Shown: positions 10,025 through 17,952 of the stretch, piece after piece
How positions within the stretch are numbered: the first letter of the stretch is position 1
How the letters are laid out: each line of letters begins with the position of its first letter
Assembly: GCA_046728155.1 (NCBI GenBank)
Contig: JBKPDY010000151.1
Location: 1 to 22,928 of the forward strand
Source: CAWDLX01 sp046728155
Lineage (GTDB): Bacteria; Actinomycetota; Actinomycetes; Mycobacteriales; Micromonosporaceae
Length of the DNA stretch: 22,928 nt
Reading direction: 5' to 3'
Position numbers and translations under genes: made by a program
The notes under the pieces: model-generated
The model's database searches: none
The model's input: only the letters and a program-made list of their open reading frames with translations
Told to the model about the DNA's origin: nothing

Positions 10025-10052
10025 AAGCTATGTGGGTCTCGGCCGCAGTCAA
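10025..10052 (-). promoter_or_regulatory. promoter giving a leaderless transcript (PPOx gene)
   Basis: On the minus strand TTGACT (10052-10047) and TAGCTT (10030-10025) are 16 bp apart. The in-frame GTG at 10017 lies 7 bp after the -10 element, the spacing of a leaderless mRNA. Confidence 0.4.
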
Positions 10053-10173
10053 GCCCTCTGTCAGATCCCGAACCGATCAGGAACAAAGAAGCGCCACCGT
10101 GTGCTGGGGCCTACCGTCGATGGTAGTCCGGCATAACGCCGAGCCCTACACGTCGAGAAGGGAATCCTGAGAG

Positions 10174-10623
10174 ATGCCTGCGAAGAATGCCAAGACCGAG
10201 TCCGTCGGCTTCAGCACCGAGGAGCGGGCCGCGATGAAGGCGCGCGCCAACGAGCTGCGCGCCGAAGGCAAGAAGGGCGCCAAGAAGGCCGATGATCTGC
10301 AGGCGGCGCTCGACAGCATCGCGCGGATGGCAGCGGACGACCGTGCGCTCGCAGAGCGCGTCCAGGCGACGGTGACCGCAAACGCCGCCGAATTGTCGCC
10401 GAAGACCTGGTACGGCATGCCCGCCTATGCGAACGCGGCTGGCAAGATCGTCGTCACGTTCAAGAATTCGGGCAAGTTCAACACGCGGTACTCGACCCTG
10501 GAGTTCCAGGATGCGGCGAAGCTCGACGACGGCGAAATGTGGCCGGTGTCGTACGCGCTCACGAAGTGGAGCCCAGCGGTGGAGAAGAAGGTCGCCGAAC
10601 TGGTGAGGGCCGCAATCTCCTAA
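10174..10623 (+). CDS. DUF1801 (YdhG-like) protein
   Basis: A 149-aa soluble protein. The first 60 residues are a Lys/Ala-rich, highly charged helical segment (MPAKNAKTESVGFSTEERAA onward). The rest is a DUF1801-type domain, with SPKTWYGMPAYANAAGKIVV (78-97), then KNSGKFNTRYSTLEF (101-115) and MWPVSYALTKW (124-134). DUF1801 proteins are sometimes called iron-chaperone-like by resemblance to frataxin, but no function is established for this type. An AAGGGA ribosome binding site lies about 10 bp before the ATG. It is divergent from the PPOx gene and has no cotranscribed partner. Confidence 0.85.
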   Translation: MPAKNAKTESVGFSTEERAAMKARANELRAEGKKGAKKADDLQAALDSIARMAADDRALAERVQATVTANAAELSPKTWYGMPAYANAAGKIVVTFKNSGKFNTRYSTLEFQDAAKLDDGEMWPVSYALTKWSPAVEKKVAELVRAAIS

Positions 10624-10798
10624 CCGATGCCTCAATCGACGCAGGTGGCCCCGGGGTGCCTCGGCTTCGGCTGCGTCGGTGAGGCGGACGAATCCTCACT
10701 GTTTCCTGGCCACGATGGGCCGGCGCCGGCTTTGCGGCAACCAGCCCCAGCGCCGATTACATCTCTTCAAGGATCAAGGCGCCGCTTCGCGCGCGACC
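10624..10798. other. spacer before the decayed winged-helix gene
   Basis: No intact gene. It may contain the eroded 5' half of the relic that follows (frame starting near 10679), but nothing in it is recognisable. Confidence 0.35.
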
Positions 10799-11072
10799 CT
10801 GCCGGCTCGGCATCGGGCTCTACAGGCGACCTACGACCTGCGTCGGCTGCGCCGAAAGAACATGATCGAACGCCTGCCACACAGCAACCGCTAGCCGACG
10901 CGTGGCTGTCATGTTCACCAAGGCCTACGGACGCATCCTCGCGCCGGGCCTGACCTACCTCGACCCCGCTCTACCCGCAGACATCGGCAAATGACATCCC
11001 CTCGCCACCGCGTGGCGCGCCCTCGACCGTGAGCTCGACCGATTCATCACTGCCGGGCTGGCCGCCGCATGA
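10799..11072 (+). pseudogene. conserved actinobacterial winged-helix-like protein, decayed C-terminal part
   Basis: The frame reads ALQATYDLRRLRRKNMIERL then PHSNR and stops at a TAG near 10892. Another frame continues with RRVAVMFTKAYGRILAPGL, TYLDPALPADIGK, an in-frame TGA, then HPLATAWRALDRELDRFITA and a final TGA at about 11072. I recognise the order YDLRRLRxKGLIxRLPGTxRYxLTxxGxRVAVxFTKxYxRxLxPxL as that of a conserved, mostly mobile-DNA-associated actinobacterial protein of unknown function with a winged-helix-like core. About 20 bp (the RYxLTxxG part) are lost and a CGA-to-TGA change gives the second stop. Clearly inactive. Confidence 0.55.
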
Positions 11073-11213
11073 CACCGACAACTTGACTCAACCGGGAACT
11101 TCGTTCCGAGCAAGCGAACTAGAGCATGTGGGCACCTGTAATTGTTGGTGCGCCGCGCAGTGACGAGTGCCACGATCGCCGGTGAGCTACTCGGTAGCCG
11201 CGCTGTCGCGCCG

Positions 11214-14200
11214 TCAGGTCGTGGGTGTGCTTCCGTGGTCCCAGCCGATTGCTTCGTCGATCGGCATCGCGTGTGCATAGAAGAAACCCTGCCCGTAGCG
11301 GCAGCCTACCTCCGTCAGAACGTCTCGGCTCGTGGCGTCCTGGACACCTTCGGCGATTTCGTCCAGCGCCAGTTCGGCACAGAGGTCGGTCACAGCCCGC
11401 AACAAGGCTCGGCTGCGGGGCGACGGGACATCGATGAGAAACGACTGATCAATCTTGATAATGTCGATGCCGGGTTGGCGCAGGTAGCTCAGTGAGGCGA
11501 AGCCCGTGCCGTAGTCGTCGATCGCGACACGTGTCCCATCGCGGCGCAGGTCGGCCAGGAACGCCCAGGCGCGATCGCCGCCACCAACGAACAGATTCTC
11601 GGTGATCTCCAGCACAAGCAGCGACGGGTCAGCCCCGGTAGCCTTCATGTGGGCGCGTACCATGCCGGCGAAGTCGGGTTGACGAAGCTGTCTGGCGGAG
11701 ACGTTCACGCTGACGTAGCGCGGCGTTGCGGTCTCTGGAGGGTTGAGCTTCACCGCGTCGGCCAGGGCCTGGCCGAGGACCCATTCGCCGATCGTCGTGA
11801 TGAGTCCGGTGTCCTCTGCCGCCGTGATCAGCTCCCGTGGCGACATGGGCGTGTCACCGTCGGGTTCCACGCGGATGAGCGCTTCAAAACCGACCGCACG
11901 GCCAGAGACCAGCTCGACGATGGGCTGGTAATGCAGCCGCAACGAGTCGGAGTCGATCGCCTCCTCCAGCCTGCGGCGGGCGTCGATGTGCTGGCGGGTC
12001 GGCGTGGGCATGTCGTCGCGGTACTGGCACCAGCGTCCCTTGCCGTACGCCTTCGCGGTGTAGAGAGCGGTGTCGGCCTCGCGTAGCAACGAATCCGACT
12101 CTCCGCGCTCGCCTGCATACGCCAACCCAATGCTGGCCTGGCAATCCACGCTGATCCCGTCCACGCTCGCCGGGCGGGCTAGCGCGTCCGCGATGCGTTG
12201 TGCCACCGCGCGAGCCGCGGCCACGTCCGGCACGCCTCGGAGCAGCACCGCGAACTCGTCGCCGCCCAGTCTGGCCGCGAGGTCGTCCTCGCGCAGGCAC
12301 GAATCGATCCGTCGCGCCACCGTGGCCAACAATCGGTCGCCGATCTCGTGGCCGTAGGCGTCGTTGACCGCCTTGAAGTCATCCAGGTCCACAAACAGCG
12401 CCGCCCGCCCGCCGCCGGGTGTGGAGCGTCGATCGGCGTCGGGGGCGCTGTCTGTGCGTAGCTCGTCGAGGAAGTGGTGCGCGTTGGGCAGCCCAGTCAA
12501 GGCGTCGTGGCTGGCCCGGTAGGCGAGATCACGTTGGAGGTTTCGTTCGGCGGTCACGTCCCGCACCGTGGTCACGACACCGTTGACGGTGGGATCTTCG
12601 GCGAGGTCACGCCGATGCACCAGCACCGTATCCGCGCCGCCATCCTCGCGGTACACGTAACCCTCGGCACCGTCCTCTGTGTCCCACCACGTCGCATCGA
12701 GTTGGTCGTCGCCGTCATGGCCGGGCGGGTGGTGGTGCAACAGGTCGTCTACTCGCTCCCCAACGATGTCGCGACCGAACATCGACCGCGCCGACGGTGT
12801 GGCGTAGTCGATCCGGCCTTGCCGACTGATCAAGATCACGTCGGTGGCCGTCATCACCAGGGTGCGGAAATAGCGTTCCCGTTCCTCGGCGCGCAGTCGA
12901 GCAACAAGCCTGATCCGGTCCAACGCGGAGCCTGCCTGGTCGGCCAGGGCCAGAAGGGTGGATGAGAGCTCAACGAGGCCCGCCATGGGCGCGTTGAATA
13001 GCAGTACCCGGTCGGACATCTCGTCCGTGGACTGCGGCCCGGTTGATGGCTCTGGTGTCCTCGTGGTTTCGCTGTAGACGGGTGTGCTCAGCTCGCCGAG
13101 GGCGGTCGCGTCGGCCGCCGCCGAGCTCTCCTGGCCAAGGCGCGACAGAGTGGCACCGCGAGTACGCTGGCGCTCTCGATCAACCAGTCGCACCCGGCAT
13201 GGAGCCCCAGCCGGCAGCATCGCCGCCAGCGCCCTGCTGACTCCGGCGACCACCTCGTCATCCGTCGTCGCCAGCAGCAAGGTGCGCGAGGCGGCCCGAA
13301 CCGCGTGCTCCCGGTCCGCGCGACGTCGATACGCCTGCACCGATACTGACAAACGCACGAGCATGAGCACCCCGACCGCTGCCGACACAACCGCGATCGC
13401 CACTCCGTTCGTGACCCGACCGGACGCCACCTCGACCAGCAGCGCCGTGGGCGCCACGAGCAGGGCCACGGCCAGCATGGCCAGTCGCCCCGGACCCAGC
13501 CGATGGCGGGCGTACCCGGCCGAGGCGACCCGCGTCATCGACGGCGTCAACGCGGCCGCCCCACACAGGGCGCTGAAGCCGAAATAACCCAGGTCGACGA
13601 GGGTCCCCAGGCGCCATGACTGATTGACCAACTGCCTGGCGTAGAAGTAGTCAGACACCAGGTACGCGACCACACCCGCGCCAAGGAGGGCCAGCGCCGA
13701 GTTCGTCCGCCAGGCCAGGACTACCCGTGCCGACGCGGCCAGCACGGCGACGTAACCCACCCAGCTCGCGATCGCACTCACCCTTCCCACCCCGGTCAGC
13801 TGCCCGCTCACCACCAAGGGGTGGGCGAGCGTGATCCATACCACGAGCGATCCCGCCAGGCTCAGCGCAGAGGTGTCGAGGATCATCGCCCAGTCCCCAG
13901 ACGGAAGGTGTGGCCTACCCAACCACAGCAACCCCACCGTCAACGGCAGGTAGAACGCCACGTAGAAGGCATCCGACACCGCTGGGTAGGGCACCGGTCC
14001 CGGCGTGTGCGCATCCAGCGTCATGAAGATGATGTCGCCCACGGTGAGGAGGACTATCGCCAACGCGATCATCAGCCACGCGCCCCAGCGTTGGGGTCGC
14101 AGGCGCACCAGTCCGAGCACGATCGCGCCGACGCTCAGCACACCGACCCCACCGACCGCAACCGGTCGCACGCTCGGCACCGCGTAATGAGCGAGGACCA

Positions 14201-14249
14201 AGACCCCCACCGTCACCGCGTACATCCGCCTGGCCAGTTTCAGACTCAC
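11214..14249 (-). CDS. membrane GGDEF-EAL c-di-GMP cyclase/phosphodiesterase
   Basis: A 1011-aa protein predicted to make and/or degrade cyclic di-GMP. Order: about 8-10 transmembrane helices (residues 1-300), a GAF-like linker, a PAS domain (about 455-570: YFRTLVMTATDVILISRQGR...), then GGDEF and EAL. The cyclase motif RLGGDEF (660-666) is intact and preceded by RxxD (REDD) at the spacing of the product-inhibition I-site. The EAL part has FEALIR (788-793), VNVSAR, LEITEN, IDDYGTGF, KIDQSF and AEGV...QGFFYA, so the metal-binding residues seem present. Both domains look competent. I chose GTG 14249 (GGGGG just upstream, directly before the first helix) over ATG 14363. The lone gene faces away from the cupredoxin gene. 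It probably couples a membrane or redox signal to development or secretion. Confidence 0.93.
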   Translation of the reverse strand: MSLKLARRMYAVTVGVLVLAHYAVPSVRPVAVGGVGVLSVGAIVLGLVRLRPQRWGAWLMIALAIVLLTVGDIIFMTLDAHTPGPVPYPAVSDAFYVAFYLPLTVGLLWLGRPHLPSGDWAMILDTSALSLAGSLVVWITLAHPLVVSGQLTGVGRVSAIASWVGYVAVLAASARVVLAWRTNSALALLGAGVVAYLVSDYFYARQLVNQSWRLGTLVDLGYFGFSALCGAAALTPSMTRVASAGYARHRLGPGRLAMLAVALLVAPTALLVEVASGRVTNGVAIAVVSAAVGVLMLVRLSVSVQAYRRRADREHAVRAASRTLLLATTDDEVVAGVSRALAAMLPAGAPCRVRLVDRERQRTRGATLSRLGQESSAAADATALGELSTPVYSETTRTPEPSTGPQSTDEMSDRVLLFNAPMAGLVELSSTLLALADQAGSALDRIRLVARLRAEERERYFRTLVMTATDVILISRQGRIDYATPSARSMFGRDIVGERVDDLLHHHPPGHDGDDQLDATWWDTEDGAEGYVYREDGGADTVLVHRRDLAEDPTVNGVVTTVRDVTAERNLQRDLAYRASHDALTGLPNAHHFLDELRTDSAPDADRRSTPGGGRAALFVDLDDFKAVNDAYGHEIGDRLLATVARRIDSCLREDDLAARLGGDEFAVLLRGVPDVAAARAVAQRIADALARPASVDGISVDCQASIGLAYAGERGESDSLLREADTALYTAKAYGKGRWCQYRDDMPTPTRQHIDARRRLEEAIDSDSLRLHYQPIVELVSGRAVGFEALIRVEPDGDTPMSPRELITAAEDTGLITTIGEWVLGQALADAVKLNPPETATPRYVSVNVSARQLRQPDFAGMVRAHMKATGADPSLLVLEITENLFVGGGDRAWAFLADLRRDGTRVAIDDYGTGFASLSYLRQPGIDIIKIDQSFLIDVPSPRSRALLRAVTDLCAELALDEIAEGVQDATSRDVLTEVGCRYGQGFFYAHAMPIDEAIGWDHGSTPTT

Positions 14250-14521
14250 AATGCCCCCGTCCGGCCACCGGCGAGGCCGTGACCCGACACGCGCCAGCCC
14301 CGGACGGTTGTAGCCAGTCACACCAAGCCTAGAGGCGATGCCTGGACGGGCAAGCCGCAACATCCATTCAGCTTCCCGGCACTATCTGGGGACGATGGTG
14401 CTCGAGACGGCCCGCCCGCCCAGGATCGCCATTGGCCGGCTTCGCCGGAACTGGCCCCGCAGGTCATTGGTGTGGCCTAGATTCCTGGTGTCCGGCAATG
14501 CTCGGCCAGCGGGGGCTCAGG
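14250..14521. other. divergent intergenic region
   Basis: Holds the promoters for the GGDEF-EAL gene and the lipoprotein. A small hairpin CCGGC-TTC-GCCGG (14436-14448) is visible. TAGATT (about 14478) may be a -10 for the lipoprotein, without a clear -35. Confidence 0.3.
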
Positions 14522-15028
14522 ATGCGGATACGGGTTGTAATCGGGATGGTGGCGGTCGCCATGCTCGCCGTCGCGGGCTGTGGCGGCCGGTCGGCGGGAT
14601 CCGGCGCGCCGACCTCCGCGCAGAGGACGACCACATCGGCGCCGGCTGCGGGCTCGAAGATCAAAATAGGCGGCGTGACCGCCACTTACCACGCAACGGC
14701 GAACGCCGGCGGCCTAAAGAAGATCACCATTCAGATCGCGGACAACTACTTCGACCCGACCGTGATCCATGGCCGGCCGGGCCAGCAGCTGGTGTTGGAC
14801 CTGGAGAACGAGACCAGGTCCGTTCACACATTCACGACTGCCAACCTCAGTGCCGACATCGAGGTCCAGCCAGGATCGGTGGCTGCGGGAAAGGTCACGT
14901 TGCCCCAGTCGGGGAACCTCTTGTTCTTCTGCCGGATCAACAAGGACCGGGGCATGGCCGGGGTGTTCAACGTGTCAGGGCCTCTCGACCGCCCGGGGCC
15001 AACCGTGGGTTCGCAAACCACGTCCTGA
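14522..15028 (+). CDS. cupredoxin-like lipoprotein
   Basis: A 168-aa exported lipoprotein. MRIRVVIGMVAVAMLAVAGC is a lipoprotein signal with Cys20 as the acylated residue, followed by a Ser/Thr/Ala-rich linker to about residue 45. The rest is a cupredoxin beta-sandwich: IQIADNYFDPTVIHGRPGQQL (about 70-90), SVHTF with His102, and the loop FFCRINKDRGMAGVFNV with Cys137 and Met145. Blue-copper loops of this type normally read C-x2-H-x4-M. Here the His position is Asn140, so a normal type 1 copper site is doubtful. I chose ATG 14522 (GGGGG then CTCAGG upstream, directly before the signal) over the in-frame ATG at 14432. It may be an electron carrier or a copper or other ligand-binding protein outside the membrane. 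Confidence 0.85.
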   Translation: MRIRVVIGMVAVAMLAVAGCGGRSAGSGAPTSAQRTTTSAPAAGSKIKIGGVTATYHATANAGGLKKITIQIADNYFDPTVIHGRPGQQLVLDLENETRSVHTFTTANLSADIEVQPGSVAAGKVTLPQSGNLLFFCRINKDRGMAGVFNVSGPLDRPGPTVGSQTTS

Positions 15029-15185
15029 CCTGGCGAGCCGCATGGGCGGCCGAGACGGTACGGAATCGTTTTGATCAAGGACCGGAAGAAACGGCGACCA
15101 GGTCCGCCCTATGCTGTGGAGAGGCGGAGGAACTGGCGCGATTCTGCTCATCCGCCAAGCAGTTCCTGTGCGGTCGTCTCGGGCC

Positions 15186-16601
15186 CTATGCATTCGGCGG
15201 GATGTTCTGGTTGATGCGGAAGGCGTTGTCGGGATCGTAGGCATTCTTCAGCGCGACCAACCGCCGGTAGGCTCCGTCGCCATAGGCACTACGCACCCGG
15301 CTGGCCCCCTCATCGCCCAGGAAGTTGATGTAGGCGCCGCCCGCGGAGAATGGCTGCATTGCGTCCCAGAGTCGCTCTGTCCACGCCACGTGTGGGCCGG
15401 CGTCGCCGGGCAGGGCCCATCGCGAGTTGATGTTGAGTACGAATGGCGAGCTGCGGTTAGCGAACGCGGTGGCCTCGGGCGTCACGCGTCCGGCCGCGCC
15501 GCCCATGGCGGCGAACTTGAAGTCTGAGAGGTGCGAGGTGATCTCGTGCAGGTGTTCGGCCAGGATGTCGATCGCGGCGTCCGGGATGCCGGTGAGATAT
15601 TCGGCCTTCCAGTAGTTGCCGAACCCCGCCGCCCATGAGCCGTCCAGCATGGACTGGAACTGGACGTACCGTCGTGGCTGCATCAGGTCGGCGACGGGGG
15701 GAGCCAATTCGCGTAGCGGCGCCAACGCGCGAGCGCCGTCGTCGTGTGGCCCGACGTAGCACCCGATGACGGCGACGACCGGCTGCCCGTGTAGGTCGAT
15801 TGGCAGAAACGGGGCGGCCGGCGCGCGGCGGAACACCAGAAACAGCGTGAGCTCGTCCGGGGCGGCGGCCATCATGTCCCGGTAGCCGCGTACGACCTCA
15901 CCGAGGTCATCGGCGTTGTAGAAGACAAGTCCCGCCATCAGCTCGGGACCAACCGGATGCTGTCGGTACTCGAACGTGGTGACGATGCCGAAGTTTCCAC
16001 CACCACCGCGCAGTCCCCACAGCAGCTCGGGATTCGTGTCCTCGTCGACCCGCAGCTGCTCGCCGGCCGCGGTCACCACGTCGGCCGCGACGAGGTTGTC
16101 GACCGTGAGACCGAACGGGCGGTGCAGCCAGCCGATCCCCCCTCCGAGCGTGAAGCCGGCGATGCCGGTGCTGGACACAATTCCGCCGGTCACTGCGAGC
16201 CCATGTGCCTGCGTCTGGGCATCGAGCTCGCGCCAGAGCAGGCCGGCCTGCGCCGATGCCCTACGCCCGGCAGGGTCGACCCGGACCGCCTTCATGCCCG
16301 ACAGGTCGATGACCACACCCCCGTCGCAGGTTCCCGTTCCGGCCACGTTATGCCCACCGCCCCGCACCGCGATAAGCAGACTCTGCTCGCGGGCGAACCG
16401 CACGGAGGCAACGACATCGGCAGCACCCGCGCACCGAATGACGAGGGCCGGATAGCGATCGATCGAGCCATTCCAGACCCGTCGCGCCTCGTCGTACTCG
16501 TCATGATCGGGCAGGATCGCCCGTCCCTGCAGGCCATCCTGCAGGGAGGCCAGTGCCGACTGCGACATTGCCCTGCCATCCACGCCAACGATCGTGGTCA
16601 T
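15186..16601 (-). CDS. FAD-linked oxidoreductase (BBE-type)
   Basis: A 471-aa FAD-dependent oxidase of the berberine-bridge/6-hydroxynicotine oxidase family. The PCMH-type FAD domain has IAVRGGGHNVAGTGTC (77-92), with His84 the expected site of 8-alpha-histidyl FAD, then TLGGGIGWLHRPFGLTVDNL (151-170) and LRGGGGNFGIVTTFEY (198-213). The second Cys of bicovalent members is not evident. The C-terminus ends with the BBE signature YINFLGDEG...LVALKNAYDPDNAFRINQNI. Start: ATG 16601 with GGAGG 7 bp upstream. The open frame continues another 174 codons to 17123, but that part is antisense to the HxlR gene. It is divergent from the HxlR gene, the likely regulator. Typical substrates are alcohols, sugars or natural products. 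Confidence 0.92.
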   Translation of the reverse strand: MTTIVGVDGRAMSQSALASLQDGLQGRAILPDHDEYDEARRVWNGSIDRYPALVIRCAGAADVVASVRFAREQSLLIAVRGGGHNVAGTGTCDGGVVIDLSGMKAVRVDPAGRRASAQAGLLWRELDAQTQAHGLAVTGGIVSSTGIAGFTLGGGIGWLHRPFGLTVDNLVAADVVTAAGEQLRVDEDTNPELLWGLRGGGGNFGIVTTFEYRQHPVGPELMAGLVFYNADDLGEVVRGYRDMMAAAPDELTLFLVFRRAPAAPFLPIDLHGQPVVAVIGCYVGPHDDGARALAPLRELAPPVADLMQPRRYVQFQSMLDGSWAAGFGNYWKAEYLTGIPDAAIDILAEHLHEITSHLSDFKFAAMGGAAGRVTPEATAFANRSSPFVLNINSRWALPGDAGPHVAWTERLWDAMQPFSAGGAYINFLGDEGASRVRSAYGDGAYRRLVALKNAYDPDNAFRINQNIPPNA

Positions 16602-16715
16602 CTCCGACCTCCAACATCGTCGTCCACCTCTCGACGCCAGCTTGGACCGCGGCGGCGTACGGCGAAACGCCAAGGATCGGACCAACGACGACTGATTTCT
16701 GGACTGTTCCATCGG

Positions 16716-17462
16716 ATGTGGGCGGCGAATACTCGGCTGGTGACCTCCTACCACCAGTACTGCCCGATCGCCCGCGGGGCCGAAATCTTCGCCGAGCGAT
16801 GGACACCATTGATCATTCGCAACCTGTATCTGGGATGTCGGACGTTTACCGAGATCCTCGACGGGGCGCCGGGAATGTCCAAGACGCTGCTGACCGAGCG
16901 ACTCCGGGCGATGGAGCGCTACCAGGTCGTGGAACGCCGCCAACGCCCCAGCGGCCGCGGGTTCACCTACCACCTCACGGCGGCTGGCGTTGAGCTCGTC
17001 GATGTCTGCATGGCGCTCGGCAACTGGGGCGCCCGCTGGCTGGAGGTCGCACCCGAGCATCTCGGGCCGCACGTCGTGTTGTGGACCATGGCCCGCCTGG
17101 CCGATCTCAGCGCGCTGCCACAACCACGGATGGTGGTCCGGTTCGATCTCACTGACCTGTCCCGGCAGAACCGCTACTGGCTACTCCTCGAGAAGGCGCA
17201 TGCGGAAGTCTGCCTCCTGAATCCGGGTCATCTCGAGGATCTCGTTGTGACAACGACGTCGGAGTGGCTCGCCAAGTGGCACATGGGCTGGATCTCCCTG
17301 TCCGCCGCCCAGCGCCGCGGGGTGATCAGCGTGACCGGACCGCCCGGGCTCACCCGCGCCTTGGGCTCCGTTGGCCTGAGCCACTTTGCCGGTACGAAGT
17401 CCGTGCGGCAGTCTGCTGACACGCCGATCAGATCAGCAGCACGGATCCCCGCCACCCAGTAG
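16716..17462 (+). CDS. HxlR family transcriptional regulator with SCP2-like C-terminal domain
   Basis: About 248 aa. The HxlR winged helix occupies residues 10-105: QYCPIARGAEIFAERWTPLI (with the N-terminal Cys often used for redox sensing in this family), RNLYLGCRTFTEIL, GMSKTLLTERLRAME (recognition helix) and GRGFTYHLTAAGVEL (wing). The C-terminal half (HVVLWTMARLADL onward, with TTSEWLAKWHMGW) looks like an SCP2/sterol-carrier-like ligand domain found in many actinobacterial HxlR proteins. Start ATG 16716 is uncertain: GTG 16740 also gives a usual family N-terminus, and the frame is open further upstream only because it runs antisense to the oxidase. The intergenic gap to the oxidase start is 115 bp or a little more, so it probably regulates that gene and itself. 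Confidence 0.9.
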   Translation: MWAANTRLVTSYHQYCPIARGAEIFAERWTPLIIRNLYLGCRTFTEILDGAPGMSKTLLTERLRAMERYQVVERRQRPSGRGFTYHLTAAGVELVDVCMALGNWGARWLEVAPEHLGPHVVLWTMARLADLSALPQPRMVVRFDLTDLSRQNRYWLLLEKAHAEVCLLNPGHLEDLVVTTTSEWLAKWHMGWISLSAAQRRGVISVTGPPGLTRALGSVGLSHFAGTKSVRQSADTPIRSAARIPATQ

Positions 17463-17484
17463 ACCTCACGGCCCTCATCCGTCG

Positions 17485-17634
17485 GTGATCGGCACGAGCA
17501 CAGGGAAGCGGGGCGAGGAACGTACCAGACCAGAGGCCTTGGAAGCCCTGCATCACCTCATGGCCGACGCGAAGGCCGCCCGAAGACAAAGATGCGAGCG
17601 GATCCGAGACCACCTCGCTCAGCTCACGGCCTGA
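17485..17634 (+). CDS. small hypothetical ORF
   Basis: A 49-aa frame from GTG 17485, rich in Glu, Arg, Ala and Leu and predicted to be helical (RPEALEALHHLMADAKAA then RQRCERIRDHL). The composition looks codon-like, but there is no good ribosome binding site, and a similar longer frame opens at TTG 17386 inside the HxlR gene. No family recognised. Confidence 0.25.
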   Translation: MIGTSTGKRGEERTRPEALEALHHLMADAKAARRQRCERIRDHLAQLTA

Positions 17635-17874
17635 GGTCCGGCATCGGCACACCGAAACCTAAGATCAATCGCACTAATCTGCCGCGAAGCGAGCGATCAT
17701 TCCGATGGTCGGACATTGAATTCGAAGGCGTGAACTTCTTTCGCGCCGGGCGCCCTTTCCCATGAGTCGGTTGTCCGCCGGTCGGAACCCTCGCCATCCA
17801 CAATTCGACTGATTGCGTCGAGCAGGGCTGCGGCTAGCGTGCCTGTCGCATAGCCGACCGTCGCTGTCGGTAAA
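17635..17874. other. gene-free stretch upstream of the AMIN-like lipoprotein
   Basis: AT-richer in places (ACATTGAATTC near 17713) and with no ORF of note on either strand. It should contain the lipoprotein promoter. TGTCGGTAAAC (about 17865-17875) is a possible -10 area. Confidence 0.35.
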
Positions 17875-17943
17875 CCTCCGTCAGCGTCGCCGCGTCGTCT
17901 GGTCGAACGCGCGGACCCCGGAAGAGCCGGGCGCTGACGGAGG
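17875..17943 (+). promoter_or_regulatory. inverted repeat covering the ribosome binding site of the AMIN-like lipoprotein
   Basis: CCTCCGTCAGCG (17875-17886) is perfectly complementary to CGCTGACGGAGG (17932-17943). Between them is a second small stem, CCCGG (17917-17921) with CCGGG (17927-17931) around AAGAG. The right arm includes most of the GGAGGAGG (17939-17946) Shine-Dalgarno sequence for the ATG at 17953, so folding would hide it if the left arm is transcribed. Otherwise the repeat could be an operator. Confidence 0.5.
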
Positions 17944-17952
17944 AGGATCGCA

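Noticed and set aside
10111..10635. 174-codon minus-strand frame
   Set aside because: Antisense to the DUF1801 gene, which has the ribosome binding site and family motifs.
14338..15240. 300-codon plus-strand frame over the cupredoxin gene
   Set aside because: It is another frame of the same strand. The lipoprotein frame has the signal peptide, lipobox and copper-type loop.
15957..16715. Upstream extension of the HxlR frame
   Set aside because: It runs antisense to the FAD oxidase and shows no domain.
16602..17123. N-terminal extension of the FAD oxidase frame
   Set aside because: It lies antisense to the HxlR gene, and a good ribosome binding site supports the start at 16601.
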